From: Sphingomonas prati | Lineage (GTDB): Bacteria > Pseudomonadota > Alphaproteobacteria > Sphingomonadales > Sphingomonadaceae | Direction: 5' to 3' | DNA: 64,000 nucleotides | Assembly (NCBI RefSeq): GCF_014643515.1 | Contig: NZ_BMJP01000004.1 | Location: 62,001-126,000 of the forward strand | Position numbers and translations under genes: made by a program | Notes under the pieces: model-generated | Told to the model about the DNA's origin: nothing | Databases searched by the model: none | The model's input: only the letters and a program-made list of their open reading frames with translations | Shown here: positions 19,601 through 27,165 of the stretch, piece after piece | Position numbering within the stretch: position 1 is the first letter of the stretch | How the letters are laid out: each line of letters opens with the position of its first letter

Positions 19601-19768
19601 AACTTCAACCTCAGCACCTCGCTGCGCATCGCAGAGAGCTCAGTGTTCCGGTTCACGATCTCGAACCTGACCGACAAAATGCCGCCCTTTCCGCTCGGCA
19701 CGCTCGCATTCGGTGCCTACGACTTCCTCGGTCGCCGGTTCGCGGTGTCGTTCCAGCACAAGCTGTAA
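16619..19768 (+). CDS. TonB-dependent outer-membrane receptor
   Basis: 1049 residues. Signal peptide residues 1-25 end in PSLAQ. The plug domain begins VVVTGSRIRRAG near residue 64, with the PGFGVG and TLVNGRRF signatures. The 22-strand barrel ends with the typical FLGRRFAVSFQHKL, C-terminal aromatic-rich and recognised by BamA. It imports a ligand using TonB/ExbBD energy. There is no STN domain, so it should not signal to an anti-sigma factor. The ligand is unknown; the long extracellular loops and the class resemble sphingomonad receptors for oligosaccharides or large organics. It stands alone, with its own terminator. Confidence 0.93.
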   Translation: MLKPRFLAASALAGTFLLLATPSLAQTSNERATTGTNDIDPSRPVTGSIATEEDAAADGDSVVVTGSRIRRAGFDTLEPATVVSSEYLQARGLTNVADALNELPGFGVGVSPEGGQSGFGVGQNFVSRFGLGSARTLTLVNGRRFVSTNAPSIFGNTPGLQVDLNVVPAQLIDRIENVAIGGAPTYGSDAIAGTVNVILKRNYEGVNISGLGGLTSRGDNGRYNLAVVAGHNFAEGRGNITVAGSYDKSNGVLGNARRRLRESILTGTNPLAGSAVANLNGRTPATDGRLNPNVPFNTGNADGIPNSVFIRDGRIFSLTAGGLLLPSTGTTTLANGLPRGFGAANTLVQFDPSGNIVPFNPGITFGGQNASGGDGFLLNDTTQLTSGLERITGNILANYELTDNVRAFFEGTYYRANARELADQSIYNATLFGGVSAPLTFQSNDPRLSAQARAQLAALGATSFRLSRASTDLVNNNASSRTEVYRGVAGIQSDFDLFGKAFNFEASANYGRSEGTFFANVLNQQRFVNAINNCQPATAATKVNPDALLPVVDAACVPLNVFGQNQSSAAARAYVTGVTKARSTLEQQVYNINFGTSDLINPYGAGPVGFNVGYEHRNEKASFNPDAFQLAGLGRSVPIGGTSGEFNTDELFGELLIPVVGPLNNIPLVDSIDLEAKARYVQNSINGGFTTYTFGGRYSPVRGIQFRGNYTRSLRAPVVTEAFTPQSPAFNTFNDPCDSTQIASGTNPAVRQRNCAAFYESYGLNGATFISAARLATVPTLTGGNPDLDNEAARSYTYGVVLQPRFIPRFRVAVDWNRIRIKGNIVQLSNINVAEGCYDNPDFDTSDVDNANQFCSLITRVRSADAARNGQLSNDAAAPALRTTFVNGAYQTMKGLTADMEYNFPLDGIGMADSRIDLAGNFFYLQSLTNSNNGVTVTRQAGAINNPKYTAQGNVGFTRDVFGIDFQANYQSGVVYLRSNTVETQDILKLGDYWNFNLSTSLRIAESSVFRFTISNLTDKMPPFPLGTLAFGAYDFLGRRFAVSFQHKL

Positions 19769-19794
19769 GAGCCGAGCTACTCGCACATAAAGAC

Positions 19795-19825
19795 GGCCGT
19801 TCCGGACAACCGGAACGGCCTTTGT
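19795..19825 (+). terminator. Rho-independent terminator after TonB receptor gene
   Basis: A perfect 11-bp stem (GGCCGTTCCGG at 19795-19805 and its complement at 19810-19820) with loop ACAA is followed by TTTGT. It lies 27 bases after the receptor stop codon. Confidence 0.88.
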
Positions 19826-19859
19826 CATTTCCTCGAACGCACCACCGGGCAGCGCAGTT

Positions 19860-20765
19860 CTACCCCCAGAGGGTTTCGCGATAGCGGGCAAAGCAACGCG
19901 CTCCGCACCGCAGCCGCATCAGTGCACCTTCTGCCATCGCCGTCGCACGGCGTGGGTCTTCGCTGACCAGCGGGCGCACCGCCTCGCGGTTCCAGTCCGC
20001 GCTATGCTTGATGTCGAGCACCGCATGCAGGTCGAAATACCGCCGCTCGCGGTCGTTCAACCCGATCCGGCGCAGACCCTTCGCGGTCAGGCCCGAGCGC
20101 GCCGGCGCCGTCAGTTCGATCACGCCCAGCGCGCCAACGCTATGCCACGCATAACGCCGCGTCGTCGCCATCGCCGTCATCGCGTTCGCAAGTGCGAGGC
20201 TTTCCCAGATCGTCGTCTCGATCACCGGGTTCACCGCCAGCGTCTCGACCAGCGCATCGAGCATCGGGCCGTGCATGCCCTTCAAGTTACCGCGGCCCAT
20301 CTCGTCCCAATAGTTCCGCGCCAGTTCCAGCTTGGCCCGCGCCGGCAGCTTCACCTGCGTATACGCAACGAGATCGTCGAACCCGGCCTCGCCCGCCGCT
20401 TCCTGCTCGAAGAACCAGCGTAGTTCATCGCGCGTCGCGGTCTCGGCCAGCCAGTCGAACAGCGGGTCATGCTGCCCTGGCCCGATCGCCTCGAGACCCT
20501 CGAACCACGCGATGAAACCCTCGACATCGGTCGGCACCGCCGCCGCTTCCGCCGTCACCTCGGCGCGCAGTTCCTCGATGAACCCGCCTTCAAGGCGTAG
20601 CATCCGCGTATCTCGGTCGAGCGTCTCCTGCCAGTCGACAGACGGCATTGCGGGCTCGAGCCGTTCGCGGTTCCAGTGCGCGAGCCCGCGCTGGAAACTA
20701 TCGGTCAGGAATTGGGACGCACGCGGTGCGCCGTCCACCAGAGGTCTGGAGGCCATTTTCATCAT
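19860..20765 (-). CDS. Iron-containing redox enzyme family protein (heme-oxygenase-like fold)
   Basis: 301 residues from ATG 20765; ATGs also lie at 20762 and 20756. The all-helical sequence carries probable metal-ligand segments: LEGGFIEELRAEV near residue 60, ARNYWDEMGRGNLKGMHG near residue 160, and YFDLHAVLDIKHSADW near residue 245. This fits the heme-oxygenase-like di-iron oxidase superfamily (UndA/SznF-like), whose members oxidise amines or fatty acids, but the substrate here is not predictable. It follows mlaF by 89 bases on the same strand and may be co-transcribed. A longer frame back to 20900 overlaps mlaF and is rejected. Confidence 0.75.
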   Translation of the reverse strand: MMKMASRPLVDGAPRASQFLTDSFQRGLAHWNRERLEPAMPSVDWQETLDRDTRMLRLEGGFIEELRAEVTAEAAAVPTDVEGFIAWFEGLEAIGPGQHDPLFDWLAETATRDELRWFFEQEAAGEAGFDDLVAYTQVKLPARAKLELARNYWDEMGRGNLKGMHGPMLDALVETLAVNPVIETTIWESLALANAMTAMATTRRYAWHSVGALGVIELTAPARSGLTAKGLRRIGLNDRERRYFDLHAVLDIKHSADWNREAVRPLVSEDPRRATAMAEGALMRLRCGARCFARYRETLWG

Positions 20766-20853
20766 CCAATCGGTCGAATATAGACGATGAGCGGTTGAAC
20801 GGCACGCATGTTCCGTTGATTCACTTGGATCAACGCGAAACTGGTCGCCGTTG

Positions 20854-21612
20854 TTACCGAATCGGGCCGTCCGCCCTACCCTGCACGAACTGGTCCACAT
20901 AGGGGTTGCCGGAATCGTACAAGCGATCCTGCGGCCCTTCCCAGATGATCCGCCCGTCGTACAGCATTGCCACGCGGTGCGCGATCTTGCGCGCGGATGC
21001 CATGTCGTGCGTGATGGTCAGCGCCGTCACGCCCAGATCCTCGACCAGGCTGACGATCAGGTCATTGATCACGTCGGCGCGGATCGGGTCGAGCCCCGTG
21101 GTCGGTTCGTCAAAGAAGATGATCTCCGGGCGCGGCGCGATCGCGCGGGCCAGCGCGACGCGCTTCTGCATGCCGCCTGACAATTCGTTCGGCCGCAGAT
21201 TCAGGATTTTCCCGTCCAGCCCGACGCGCTCCAAATTCTCCTCGGCCACCTTCTTCATGTGCGCCGTGTCGCGCGACCGGCCCTGCGTTAGCCCGAACGT
21301 CACGTTGCGCCACACCGGCAGTGAATCGAACAGCGCCGATCCCTGGAACAGCATGCCGAACTTAGCACGCACCCGCTCCTGATCTTTGCCGCGCAGGCCG
21401 ATCACGGACTCGCCGTCGACCAGGATCGATCCGGCATCGGGCTGGATCAGCCCCAGGATGCACTTCAGCGTCACCGATTTGCCGCTGCCCGACTGGCCGA
21501 TGATCGCCAGCGACTCGCCCGCCTCTATCGACAGGTCGACACCGTTCAGGATGGCGCGCTCACCGAACCGCTTGGTCACGCGGTCCAGGACGATCTTCGG
21601 GCCGGCGCTCAT
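20854..21612 (-). CDS. mlaF: ABC transporter ATP-binding protein MlaF
   Basis: 252 residues. Walker A GQSGSGKS near residue 39, Q-loop LFQGSALFDSLPVW, signature LSGGMQKR near residue 144, Walker B IIFFDEPTTGLDP and switch His in THDMASA are all present. Together with the permease it belongs to the Mla/Ttg2 MCE system for retrograde phospholipid transport that maintains outer-membrane lipid asymmetry. The start overlaps the mlaE stop by 4 bases. The MCE-domain subunit MlaD is not in this window. Confidence 0.92.
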   Translation of the reverse strand: MSAGPKIVLDRVTKRFGERAILNGVDLSIEAGESLAIIGQSGSGKSVTLKCILGLIQPDAGSILVDGESVIGLRGKDQERVRAKFGMLFQGSALFDSLPVWRNVTFGLTQGRSRDTAHMKKVAEENLERVGLDGKILNLRPNELSGGMQKRVALARAIAPRPEIIFFDEPTTGLDPIRADVINDLIVSLVEDLGVTALTITHDMASARKIAHRVAMLYDGRIIWEGPQDRLYDSGNPYVDQFVQGRADGPIR

Positions 21613-22409
21613 CCGAATGCCATCACGGTGATGATCAGGTTGGACGACAGGATCAGGATGAACGCAGACACGACCGCATCGGTCGTCGCGCGCCCCACGC
21701 CGGCCGCCCCGCCCTCGGTCCGGAACCCGTGATAGCAGCCCATCAGCGCGATGAAGAAACCGAACACCGCCGCCTTGGCCAGCGCCATCTGGAAATCGTC
21801 CGCGCTGATGAACTTGCGCGTCATCGACAGGTAGTTCGCCGCGTTGAACCCCAGCTTGTGCACCGCCAGCAGATAGCCGCCCATGATCCCGATCGCGTTG
21901 GCGACCAGCACCAGCAGCGGCATCGTGATCACCGCCGCGAACAACCGCGGAGCAAGCAGATAGCGGTACGGATCGGTCCGCAGCGTCGTCATCGCGTCCA
22001 TCTGCTCGGTCACACGCATCGTGCCAAGTTCGGCCGCCATCGACGATGACACCCGCCCGGCAACCATCAGGCCGACCAGCACCGGACCCAGTTCGCGCAC
22101 CATGCCGATCACCACGACGGCCGGCACGGTCGACTGCGCACTGAACCGCGAACCGGCGGTGTAGATCTGCTGCGCCAGCGCCGCACCGGTGAAGATCGCG
22201 GTCAGCCCTACGACCGGCAGCGAGAACCAGCCGAGATGCAGCATCTGCTCAAGCAGGCGACCGGGGTAATAGGGCGGGGTCAGCCCGCGGACGACGGTTT
22301 CGAACCCGAACCGGGCCACCCGGCCGACACCCGCGAACAACGCCATCACCAGCCGCCCGACCGAAGCGAAGAAGGCGATCCCCGCCACACCGATTGCCCG
22401 CGCACTCAT
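21609..22409 (-). CDS. mlaE: MlaE family lipid ABC transporter permease
   Basis: 266 residues with five or six membrane helices. The permease signatures RELGPVLVGLMVAGRVSSSM and AAELGTMRVTEQMDAM lie near residues 108-140, characteristic of MlaE/YrbE. It forms the inner-membrane core of the phospholipid transporter with MlaF. It is the first gene of the mlaE-mlaF pair; no mlaB or mlaC is adjacent. Confidence 0.93.
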   Translation of the reverse strand: MSARAIGVAGIAFFASVGRLVMALFAGVGRVARFGFETVVRGLTPPYYPGRLLEQMLHLGWFSLPVVGLTAIFTGAALAQQIYTAGSRFSAQSTVPAVVVIGMVRELGPVLVGLMVAGRVSSSMAAELGTMRVTEQMDAMTTLRTDPYRYLLAPRLFAAVITMPLLVLVANAIGIMGGYLLAVHKLGFNAANYLSMTRKFISADDFQMALAKAAVFGFFIALMGCYHGFRTEGGAAGVGRATTDAVVSAFILILSSNLIITVMAFG

Positions 22410-22487
22410 TCGTTCCGCTGATAGCGGCGGAGTGTGCGGATGGGCAAGCGGTTTGCTACCCGGCCCGGACTGCGGGCTATTGATTGA

Positions 22488-24125
22488 TCAGGCGGGATAT
22501 TGCGCGAAACAGTGCACGTTCAATACCACTTCCATTTCACCATGCCGGGCGTGATGCCGTTTCGGCAGCATCGCCGCGCCGTTCGTCCAGCGGAATGCGC
22601 CCTCCTCGACCGCGTGAAACCCGGACCCCCAGTCGGGGGTCGCCGCAGCGACCTGGGTTTCGCCGGACGCGTCCCGCACCAGAAAGCCGCGGAGCGCCAC
22701 GCCCAGTTGCCGAAAGTCGCGTGCCGAACGGGTGAAGGCCGGAACCGCGTGGCGCGACCCGATGCGGATATCGCCGGTCCCGGCACCGACGCGGAACCCG
22801 TAAAAATTGCCGTCGATCATGCATGGGTCCACCCGCACGTCGTCCACCATGAGATGGAGGTCCGGATCGTCCGTGACGACGCGGTCGTCCGCCCCGGCGC
22901 GGTCCGCAAGCGACCGCCAGACCGCATCGACGGCCGGTCCTTCCGACACGATCGGCGCACAGGGCGGCATCGCGACGGTCTCGTTCAAGCATCCGTCCGC
23001 GAAGCAAAACGCGTCACGGTTCCCGTCGTTTCGGTAGCTTTCCGCCGGTGCCCCTTCCGCCAGCAGGATGTCGTGGTCGGCCAGTTCCAGATGATGATAA
23101 TCCACCCGATCGGCGTCTTCGTCCCACAGGATCGACCGTCCGTTGATCAATTCGCCGATGGGAATTAGGACCCGACCGAACAGGAACGAGTGCCCGCGGG
23201 TGACGCGCAGGTCGCGCATCGGCACGCCCATCGCGAACGCGTCGCGCCGGACGATGACGGGGCGGGCATCGCCCCGGGCGGGTGCCGATCCACCGCCTAT
23301 CCAGACCACCGGCTTCGCATCGCCGGCGGCGGTCGTCACCAGGTCGCCGATCGCGATGTCCTCGACGGAACGGAGCCCGTCCGGCGTCGAGATCGCGGTC
23401 CCGCGACAGAAGCAGACCGGCACGGCTTCCGCGGACACCACCGTCTCCCCGGCTGCATTACCGTACACGATGAAACGGGTGGTGTTGGCGTTCACCAGGC
23501 TGACTTGGATGGGATAGGTACTGCTGCCCTGAACCTGCAACAGGCCTTTATCGACATCGTTGCTCAGCGTGACCGACGCGTCATACCGGATCGACGGGAT
23601 GGTGATCGTGCCGCCCTGCTGCAGGGTGATCGAGTCGGGGCGACCGGAAACGAGACGCAGGTCACCGCCGAACCCGACCGTGATCGCCTGCATATATGTG
23701 GTGTCCGGAGCGGCGCCGGCCACGGGGCTGGCGCCGTCATATCCCGCTTCGGTGATGACCATCTTTCCACCGGATGCGACGAACATGTCGCGGACCGACC
23801 CCGAAACATATTGAATGCCGCCGTCCTGGATGAACCCGTTGGTCGCGCTCGCGCCCGCGGCGATATGCTCGATCCCACCCCTGATGATGGTCCCGAAATC
23901 CGTACTGCCCGCGTTGAGGAAATATTCGCCGCCGACGTTGATCGAGTTGCCGTCGACCCGACCATAATCGACCGTCATGACCCCACCGCTGTTGACGGTG
24001 ACGAAACTGGCATACGGACCGTTGTTGAGGCTCTGGTCCGGCCCGATCAGCCGCAGGATGTCTCCGTTGTTCAAGATCAATGAGCTCGGCGCAGATTGCC
24101 CGTCGCCGACGATTGTCTCGGTCAT
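22488..24125 (-). CDS. Hint-domain protein with AIDA-like strand-loop-strand repeats
   Basis: 545 residues with no classical signal peptide. Residues about 40-170 hold degenerate strand-loop-strand repeats rich in Gly-Gly, such as VNSGGVMTV, NVGGEYFLNAG and IRGGIEHIAAG, like autotransporter passenger repeats. At about residue 238 CFCRGTAISTPDG opens a Hint (Hedgehog/intein) domain that continues through VTRGHSFLF and HHLELADHDILLAEGAPAES. About 180 more residues follow. Hint domains self-cleave or splice at the leading Cys. The gene stands alone, and secretion route and role are unknown. Confidence 0.82.
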   Translation of the reverse strand: MTETIVGDGQSAPSSLILNNGDILRLIGPDQSLNNGPYASFVTVNSGGVMTVDYGRVDGNSINVGGEYFLNAGSTDFGTIIRGGIEHIAAGASATNGFIQDGGIQYVSGSVRDMFVASGGKMVITEAGYDGASPVAGAAPDTTYMQAITVGFGGDLRLVSGRPDSITLQQGGTITIPSIRYDASVTLSNDVDKGLLQVQGSSTYPIQVSLVNANTTRFIVYGNAAGETVVSAEAVPVCFCRGTAISTPDGLRSVEDIAIGDLVTTAAGDAKPVVWIGGGSAPARGDARPVIVRRDAFAMGVPMRDLRVTRGHSFLFGRVLIPIGELINGRSILWDEDADRVDYHHLELADHDILLAEGAPAESYRNDGNRDAFCFADGCLNETVAMPPCAPIVSEGPAVDAVWRSLADRAGADDRVVTDDPDLHLMVDDVRVDPCMIDGNFYGFRVGAGTGDIRIGSRHAVPAFTRSARDFRQLGVALRGFLVRDASGETQVAAATPDWGSGFHAVEEGAFRWTNGAAMLPKRHHARHGEMEVVLNVHCFAQYPA

Positions 24126-24269
24126 GAACTCGACTTCCTTGGATCAGGCCACGGAAGTAAAGCTGACAGACGTTCATCGTATCCGCAACCCGTCCGATGG
24201 ACGAACGTGAACAACTCGCGGGGTCCGATCGGCCAACCGGCGCCGATCGCCGTCTGTCGACGACCCGCC

Positions 24270-24638
24270 CTATCCCAGCGCCGCCCGTGCCTTGTCCCAG
24301 TTGCGCCCGTCAAACGGCACCGTTGTGACGGACAGCCCATGATCCTCGTCCAGGCAGCGCAGGTTCACGCTGATCGCGTCCGGGTGCGACCGTGGGCGGT
24401 AGAAGCTCTTGATCCCGCATTGCGTGCAAAAAATGTGACGGGCCTTGCCCGAACCGAACCGGTACGTCGTCGTATCGCGCTGCCCATCGACCAGCCGGAA
24501 CTTGTTCTCCGGCACGATCAGGTGGAGATACCCGGTCATCGCGCAGATCGAGCAGTTGCAGTCGAGCACCTCGACCGCGTCCGGCACCGACGCCTCGAAC
24601 CGCACCAGCCCGCAATGGCATCCACCTTCGACCAACAT
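24270..24638 (-). CDS. GFA family (CENP-V/GFA domain) protein
   Basis: 122 residues from ATG 24638, which follows GAGGAA. Zinc-binding cysteines appear as GGCHCG near residue 6, CNCSIC near residue 27 and CTQCG near residue 72, the full GFA pattern. The founding member condenses formaldehyde with glutathione; most members, including this one, have no proven substrate. The longer frame to 24761 adds an arginine-rich stretch without a ribosome site and is rejected. It is a solitary gene. Confidence 0.88.
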   Translation of the reverse strand: MLVEGGCHCGLVRFEASVPDAVEVLDCNCSICAMTGYLHLIVPENKFRLVDGQRDTTTYRFGSGKARHIFCTQCGIKSFYRPRSHPDAISVNLRCLDEDHGLSVTTVPFDGRNWDKARAALG

Positions 24639-25177
24639 TTGTATTTCCTCACCTTCCCTCGACACGGGATGACGCGCGGCCCCGGCCCGTCCCCGGCATC
24701 GCCGCAATCCGAGTCGCCGTCGCCACCATCGACCCCGCGCCCTGGGCCGGCGGCTCGACACGGCTCACGGGACCGCCCAGACACCGGCACGGCGCCCGTC
24801 GGCACCGGATAAAGTCATCTTCTCCACAGCGCTAGACTTGGTTCATGCGCCGCCCTGCGGACGGCGAAACGCTGGGCGTGCTCTGTCACCGGCGACCAGC
24901 GGCGATGCGCGACGGCACGCCCAGTCGCGTGACGTGCAGCAAGGGCACTTGATATCCGCCTGCCCTCCGGCCTGCTGCGACATTGCAGCCGTTATGAACT
25001 TCGTAGGCGAGTTGATACCCTTCGGATGCCGTAACATGCGCATCGAACCGACGGCCGATCACAACAGACATTTGCGAAGCCGACGGCATCGGGGCGGTGA
25101 GGCGGAACTCGGAATAACGGAGAGTTCCGAAACGGCATCCGTCAGGCCAAAGCGACGTGGTCGCCGGTCCGCGCGGG
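24639..25177. other. Stretch of about 540 bases without a convincing gene
   Basis: Several frames are open here on both strands, the longest being 24886-25236 minus, but none has a ribosome site or family-like composition, and they contradict one another. No tRNA, hairpin terminator or dispersed repeat was recognised. It may include leftover coding sequence or a regulatory region. Confidence 0.5.
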
Positions 25178-25333
25178 CTAGCCGCTGATGTCGCCTGACG
25201 GAAATGCGATCCGGAAGAAAACGCGGATCGGTCCATAGTTCGGACTGAGGTCGGCGCAAAGCGGAAGCGGACTTAGAAGCGGACGCAGCGACGCTTCGGT
25301 GCCGCGGTCGGCGGCGAAAGGTGATGCTTTCAT
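25178..25333 (-). CDS. Small hypothetical protein coupled to the preceding gene
   Basis: 51 residues. The ATG at 25333 overlaps the stop of the upstream small gene (ATGA), a classic sign of translational coupling. The sequence has natural-looking composition, including SLRPLLSPLPLCADLSPNYG and IRVFFRIAFPSGDISG, one cysteine and no clear membrane helix. No family is recognised. It is the last readable gene of a possible ATP-grasp-led unit, and could be a partner, substrate or toxin-sized protein. Confidence 0.5.
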   Translation of the reverse strand: MKASPFAADRGTEASLRPLLSPLPLCADLSPNYGPIRVFFRIAFPSGDISG

Positions 25334-25656
25334 TGGAACGATGCTCCTGCGGCCATGGCTTTGGTCGGACTGAACCCCTGTTGCTCGAGAAAGGCATTGA
25401 GCGCAGTGACCAGCGCCTGCGCGACCGGGATGGGAAGCGTCACGCGACCAACGACCACGCGTTCCAGAACCGGATTTGCCCGTGCATGATCGCAGCGCAG
25501 GCTATCCAAGGTCAGTTGGACGGCGCCGCCCATGTTACAGAAGCCGGCAACGCCGGTCGCGAACAACTCTGGCGAGAACGGATTGTCGATCAGAGCCGGG
25601 TAGGGTTGCGCCTCGGGTTCCGGTCGAGGAAAGGACGCCTTAGCGGAAATGAACAT
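25330..25656 (-). CDS. Hypothetical protein resembling DUF3467
   Basis: 108 residues from ATG 25656, which follows AAAAGGTG. The middle reads FSPELFATGVAGFCNMGG and VERVVVGRVTLPIPVAQAL-like segments, ending in LNAFLEQQGFSP. The order 'PE(L/T)xAxG..., then V(V/I)GR..(L/M)P...A..L, then FL.Q.G' resembles DUF3467 small proteins as I recall them; this is by eye only. It overlaps the next 51-residue gene and lies 227 bases after the ATP-grasp gene on the same strand. A dyad at 25737-25754 upstream suggests its own regulated promoter. Confidence 0.62.
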   Translation of the reverse strand: MFISAKASFPRPEPEAQPYPALIDNPFSPELFATGVAGFCNMGGAVQLTLDSLRCDHARANPVLERVVVGRVTLPIPVAQALVTALNAFLEQQGFSPTKAMAAGASFQ

Positions 25657-25736
25657 CGCGAACACCTTTTCTGTCACATGACGGATTGCTCGCAATGCGG
25701 CGGGCGCAGACTTTTGCCGACCAATTCGTCATGAGG

Positions 25737-25754
25737 GTGTTGTACGGACAACAC
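25737..25754. promoter_or_regulatory. Perfect 7-bp dyad, candidate operator
   Basis: GTGTTGT at 25737-25743 and ACAACAC at 25748-25754 are exact inverse complements around ACGG. A second dyad overlaps it, with GGACA at 25746-25750 and TGTCC at 25756-25760. It sits about 80 bases upstream of the start at 25656, in the gap after the ATP-grasp gene, a fitting place for a dimeric repressor site. Confidence 0.4.
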
Positions 25755-25883
25755 GTGTCCAGCATATTTCTCGCCTACGGTCACGAATTCATGGGCCTGG
25801 CACGGCCATTCACCCGGTAGCCCGTCGACCCGCCGCTAACGCCGGTTCCTGCCGGTTGACCGGTCCGCTCCGCTACGCAGCAT

Positions 25884-26966
25884 TCACACCTGCTTCCATT
25901 GGGCGGCAAGCATCGAACACAACAGGTCGACATAGCGCCAGCCATCTGCACGCGCGGCGATCGCGGACAGGCAATCCTGGTCGTCACGCCCCGGCCGCCC
26001 TGGACCAGTCATGTTCGGTTTCATGTTGAGGTCGAACAGTTTGAAAACTCCCTGCCGGTCGGCACGGCAATCGATCCGGATCACGGCACGCGCGTCGACA
26101 AGCGCGGCCGCCGCGACACAGCTTCCCGTCATCGCTGCGATTGCCGGGTCGCTCAGACGCTCGGCATCGATCGCGACACTGTTGGCCGTCACAGGTACGT
26201 CGCCATTATAGGGGGCCACACCACCGCGCTGATCGAAGCGGTAGACGGGCCTCAAGGTCCAATGCGTCTGCGCTCGGGATCCGTCCGGACGGGGCGAGGC
26301 CGGTGGCATCACCGTAACGGTCATCTCGTCGCCGGCGAGATACTCCTCGACCATCAGCGTCTCGCCAAAGGTCGCGGCGGCGATCAACGTCGCAGAAGCG
26401 GTTCGCAGTTCGGTCATGGTCTCCACGAGAGTCACACCCTGGCTCCCCCGCCCCCGGACTGGCTTGACGATCAGGGGAAAGGTCATGCCGCGCGCGGCGC
26501 AAGCCTGCCCGACGTCAGCCAGTGCGCACACGCCCGCGCGGGCTGTAACGGATATCAGAAAGGACTGCGCCACCGGCAAGCCCGCGTCTGCCAACATCCG
26601 ATTGGTCGCGAACTTGTCGTCGAACGCCTGCATGGCGGCCGGAACCTGGCCGACGATGTGGACGTCGGCGAGTACGGTCTCGAGCGGATGTCCTTCGAAC
26701 AGGATGGTGTTCGCCCAAAGCACAGAGGCCCCGGCGTTCTTTGCCTGTCGGATTCCCTCGAGGGTGTCGGGGAAAACCCACTCGAGCGGACTGTGCGGAT
26801 CTGGCGAAGAGGTCGGCGTGACGACGTCGACTCCTGTGTTCCGCAGCGCGAATGCTATGTCCGCCCCGCCGTCGGAGTAACCGCCGGGCTTCGCATCCTT
26901 CCGCAACCCGTCGATCGATGGCGGTGGCAGCGCTTGATACAGAATGGCGACTGGCGCAGTCTTCAT
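25884..26966 (-). CDS. ATP-grasp domain ligase
   Basis: 360 residues from ATG 26966, preceded by GGAG. The fold reads like a D-Ala-D-Ala-ligase-type ATP-grasp: a Rossmann-like N-terminus (ILYQALPPPSIDG), the ATP lid PLIVKPVRGRGSQGVTLV near residue 195, VEEYLAGDEMTVTV near residue 240, and metal ligands in FKLFDLNMKPNMTGPG near residue 325. It should join a carboxylate to an amine through an acyl phosphate; it is not the housekeeping Ddl, which normally sits among cell-division genes. It is divergent from the ECF sigma gene and upstream of two small genes. Confidence 0.82.
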   Translation of the reverse strand: MKTAPVAILYQALPPPSIDGLRKDAKPGGYSDGGADIAFALRNTGVDVVTPTSSPDPHSPLEWVFPDTLEGIRQAKNAGASVLWANTILFEGHPLETVLADVHIVGQVPAAMQAFDDKFATNRMLADAGLPVAQSFLISVTARAGVCALADVGQACAARGMTFPLIVKPVRGRGSQGVTLVETMTELRTASATLIAAATFGETLMVEEYLAGDEMTVTVMPPASPRPDGSRAQTHWTLRPVYRFDQRGGVAPYNGDVPVTANSVAIDAERLSDPAIAAMTGSCVAAAALVDARAVIRIDCRADRQGVFKLFDLNMKPNMTGPGRPGRDDQDCLSAIAARADGWRYVDLLCSMLAAQWKQV

Positions 26967-27165
26967 GTGCAAATCTCCGGACAGGACGGCCGTAGCGCGC
27001 GCCGCCCTTTCCGCGCAACCGCGCGGCAGGTGATGCGGCGGCATGGCTGTCGATAGCGGACCGTCGCCCCTCGGGACGTTCAGGCATGTTCCACCGGCCG
27101 GTAAGTCATTCCCTTGACGCACAGCTGTCACGGAACCGTCTCGCCGGTTCCCTAGCCGCAGCGGC

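Noticed and set aside
24886-25236. 116-codon minus-strand frame in the gap between the GFA gene and the 51-residue gene
   Set aside because: No ribosome site, overlaps the better supported 51-residue gene in another frame, and no recognisable motif; kept as an unexplained stretch.
25640-25765. 41-residue frame with four cysteines (begins MLDTCCPYN), tempting as a modified-peptide precursor beside the ATP-grasp gene
   Set aside because: Weak ribosome site, overlaps the start of the DUF3467-like gene and the dyad; a chance frame is more likely. Conservation in relatives would change this.
27131-27151. GGAACCG...CGGTTCC dyad before the ECF sigma gene, considered as an EcfG promoter
   Set aside because: GGAAC is present but no CGTT follows at 16-17 bases; more likely a chance dyad or an operator of unknown type.
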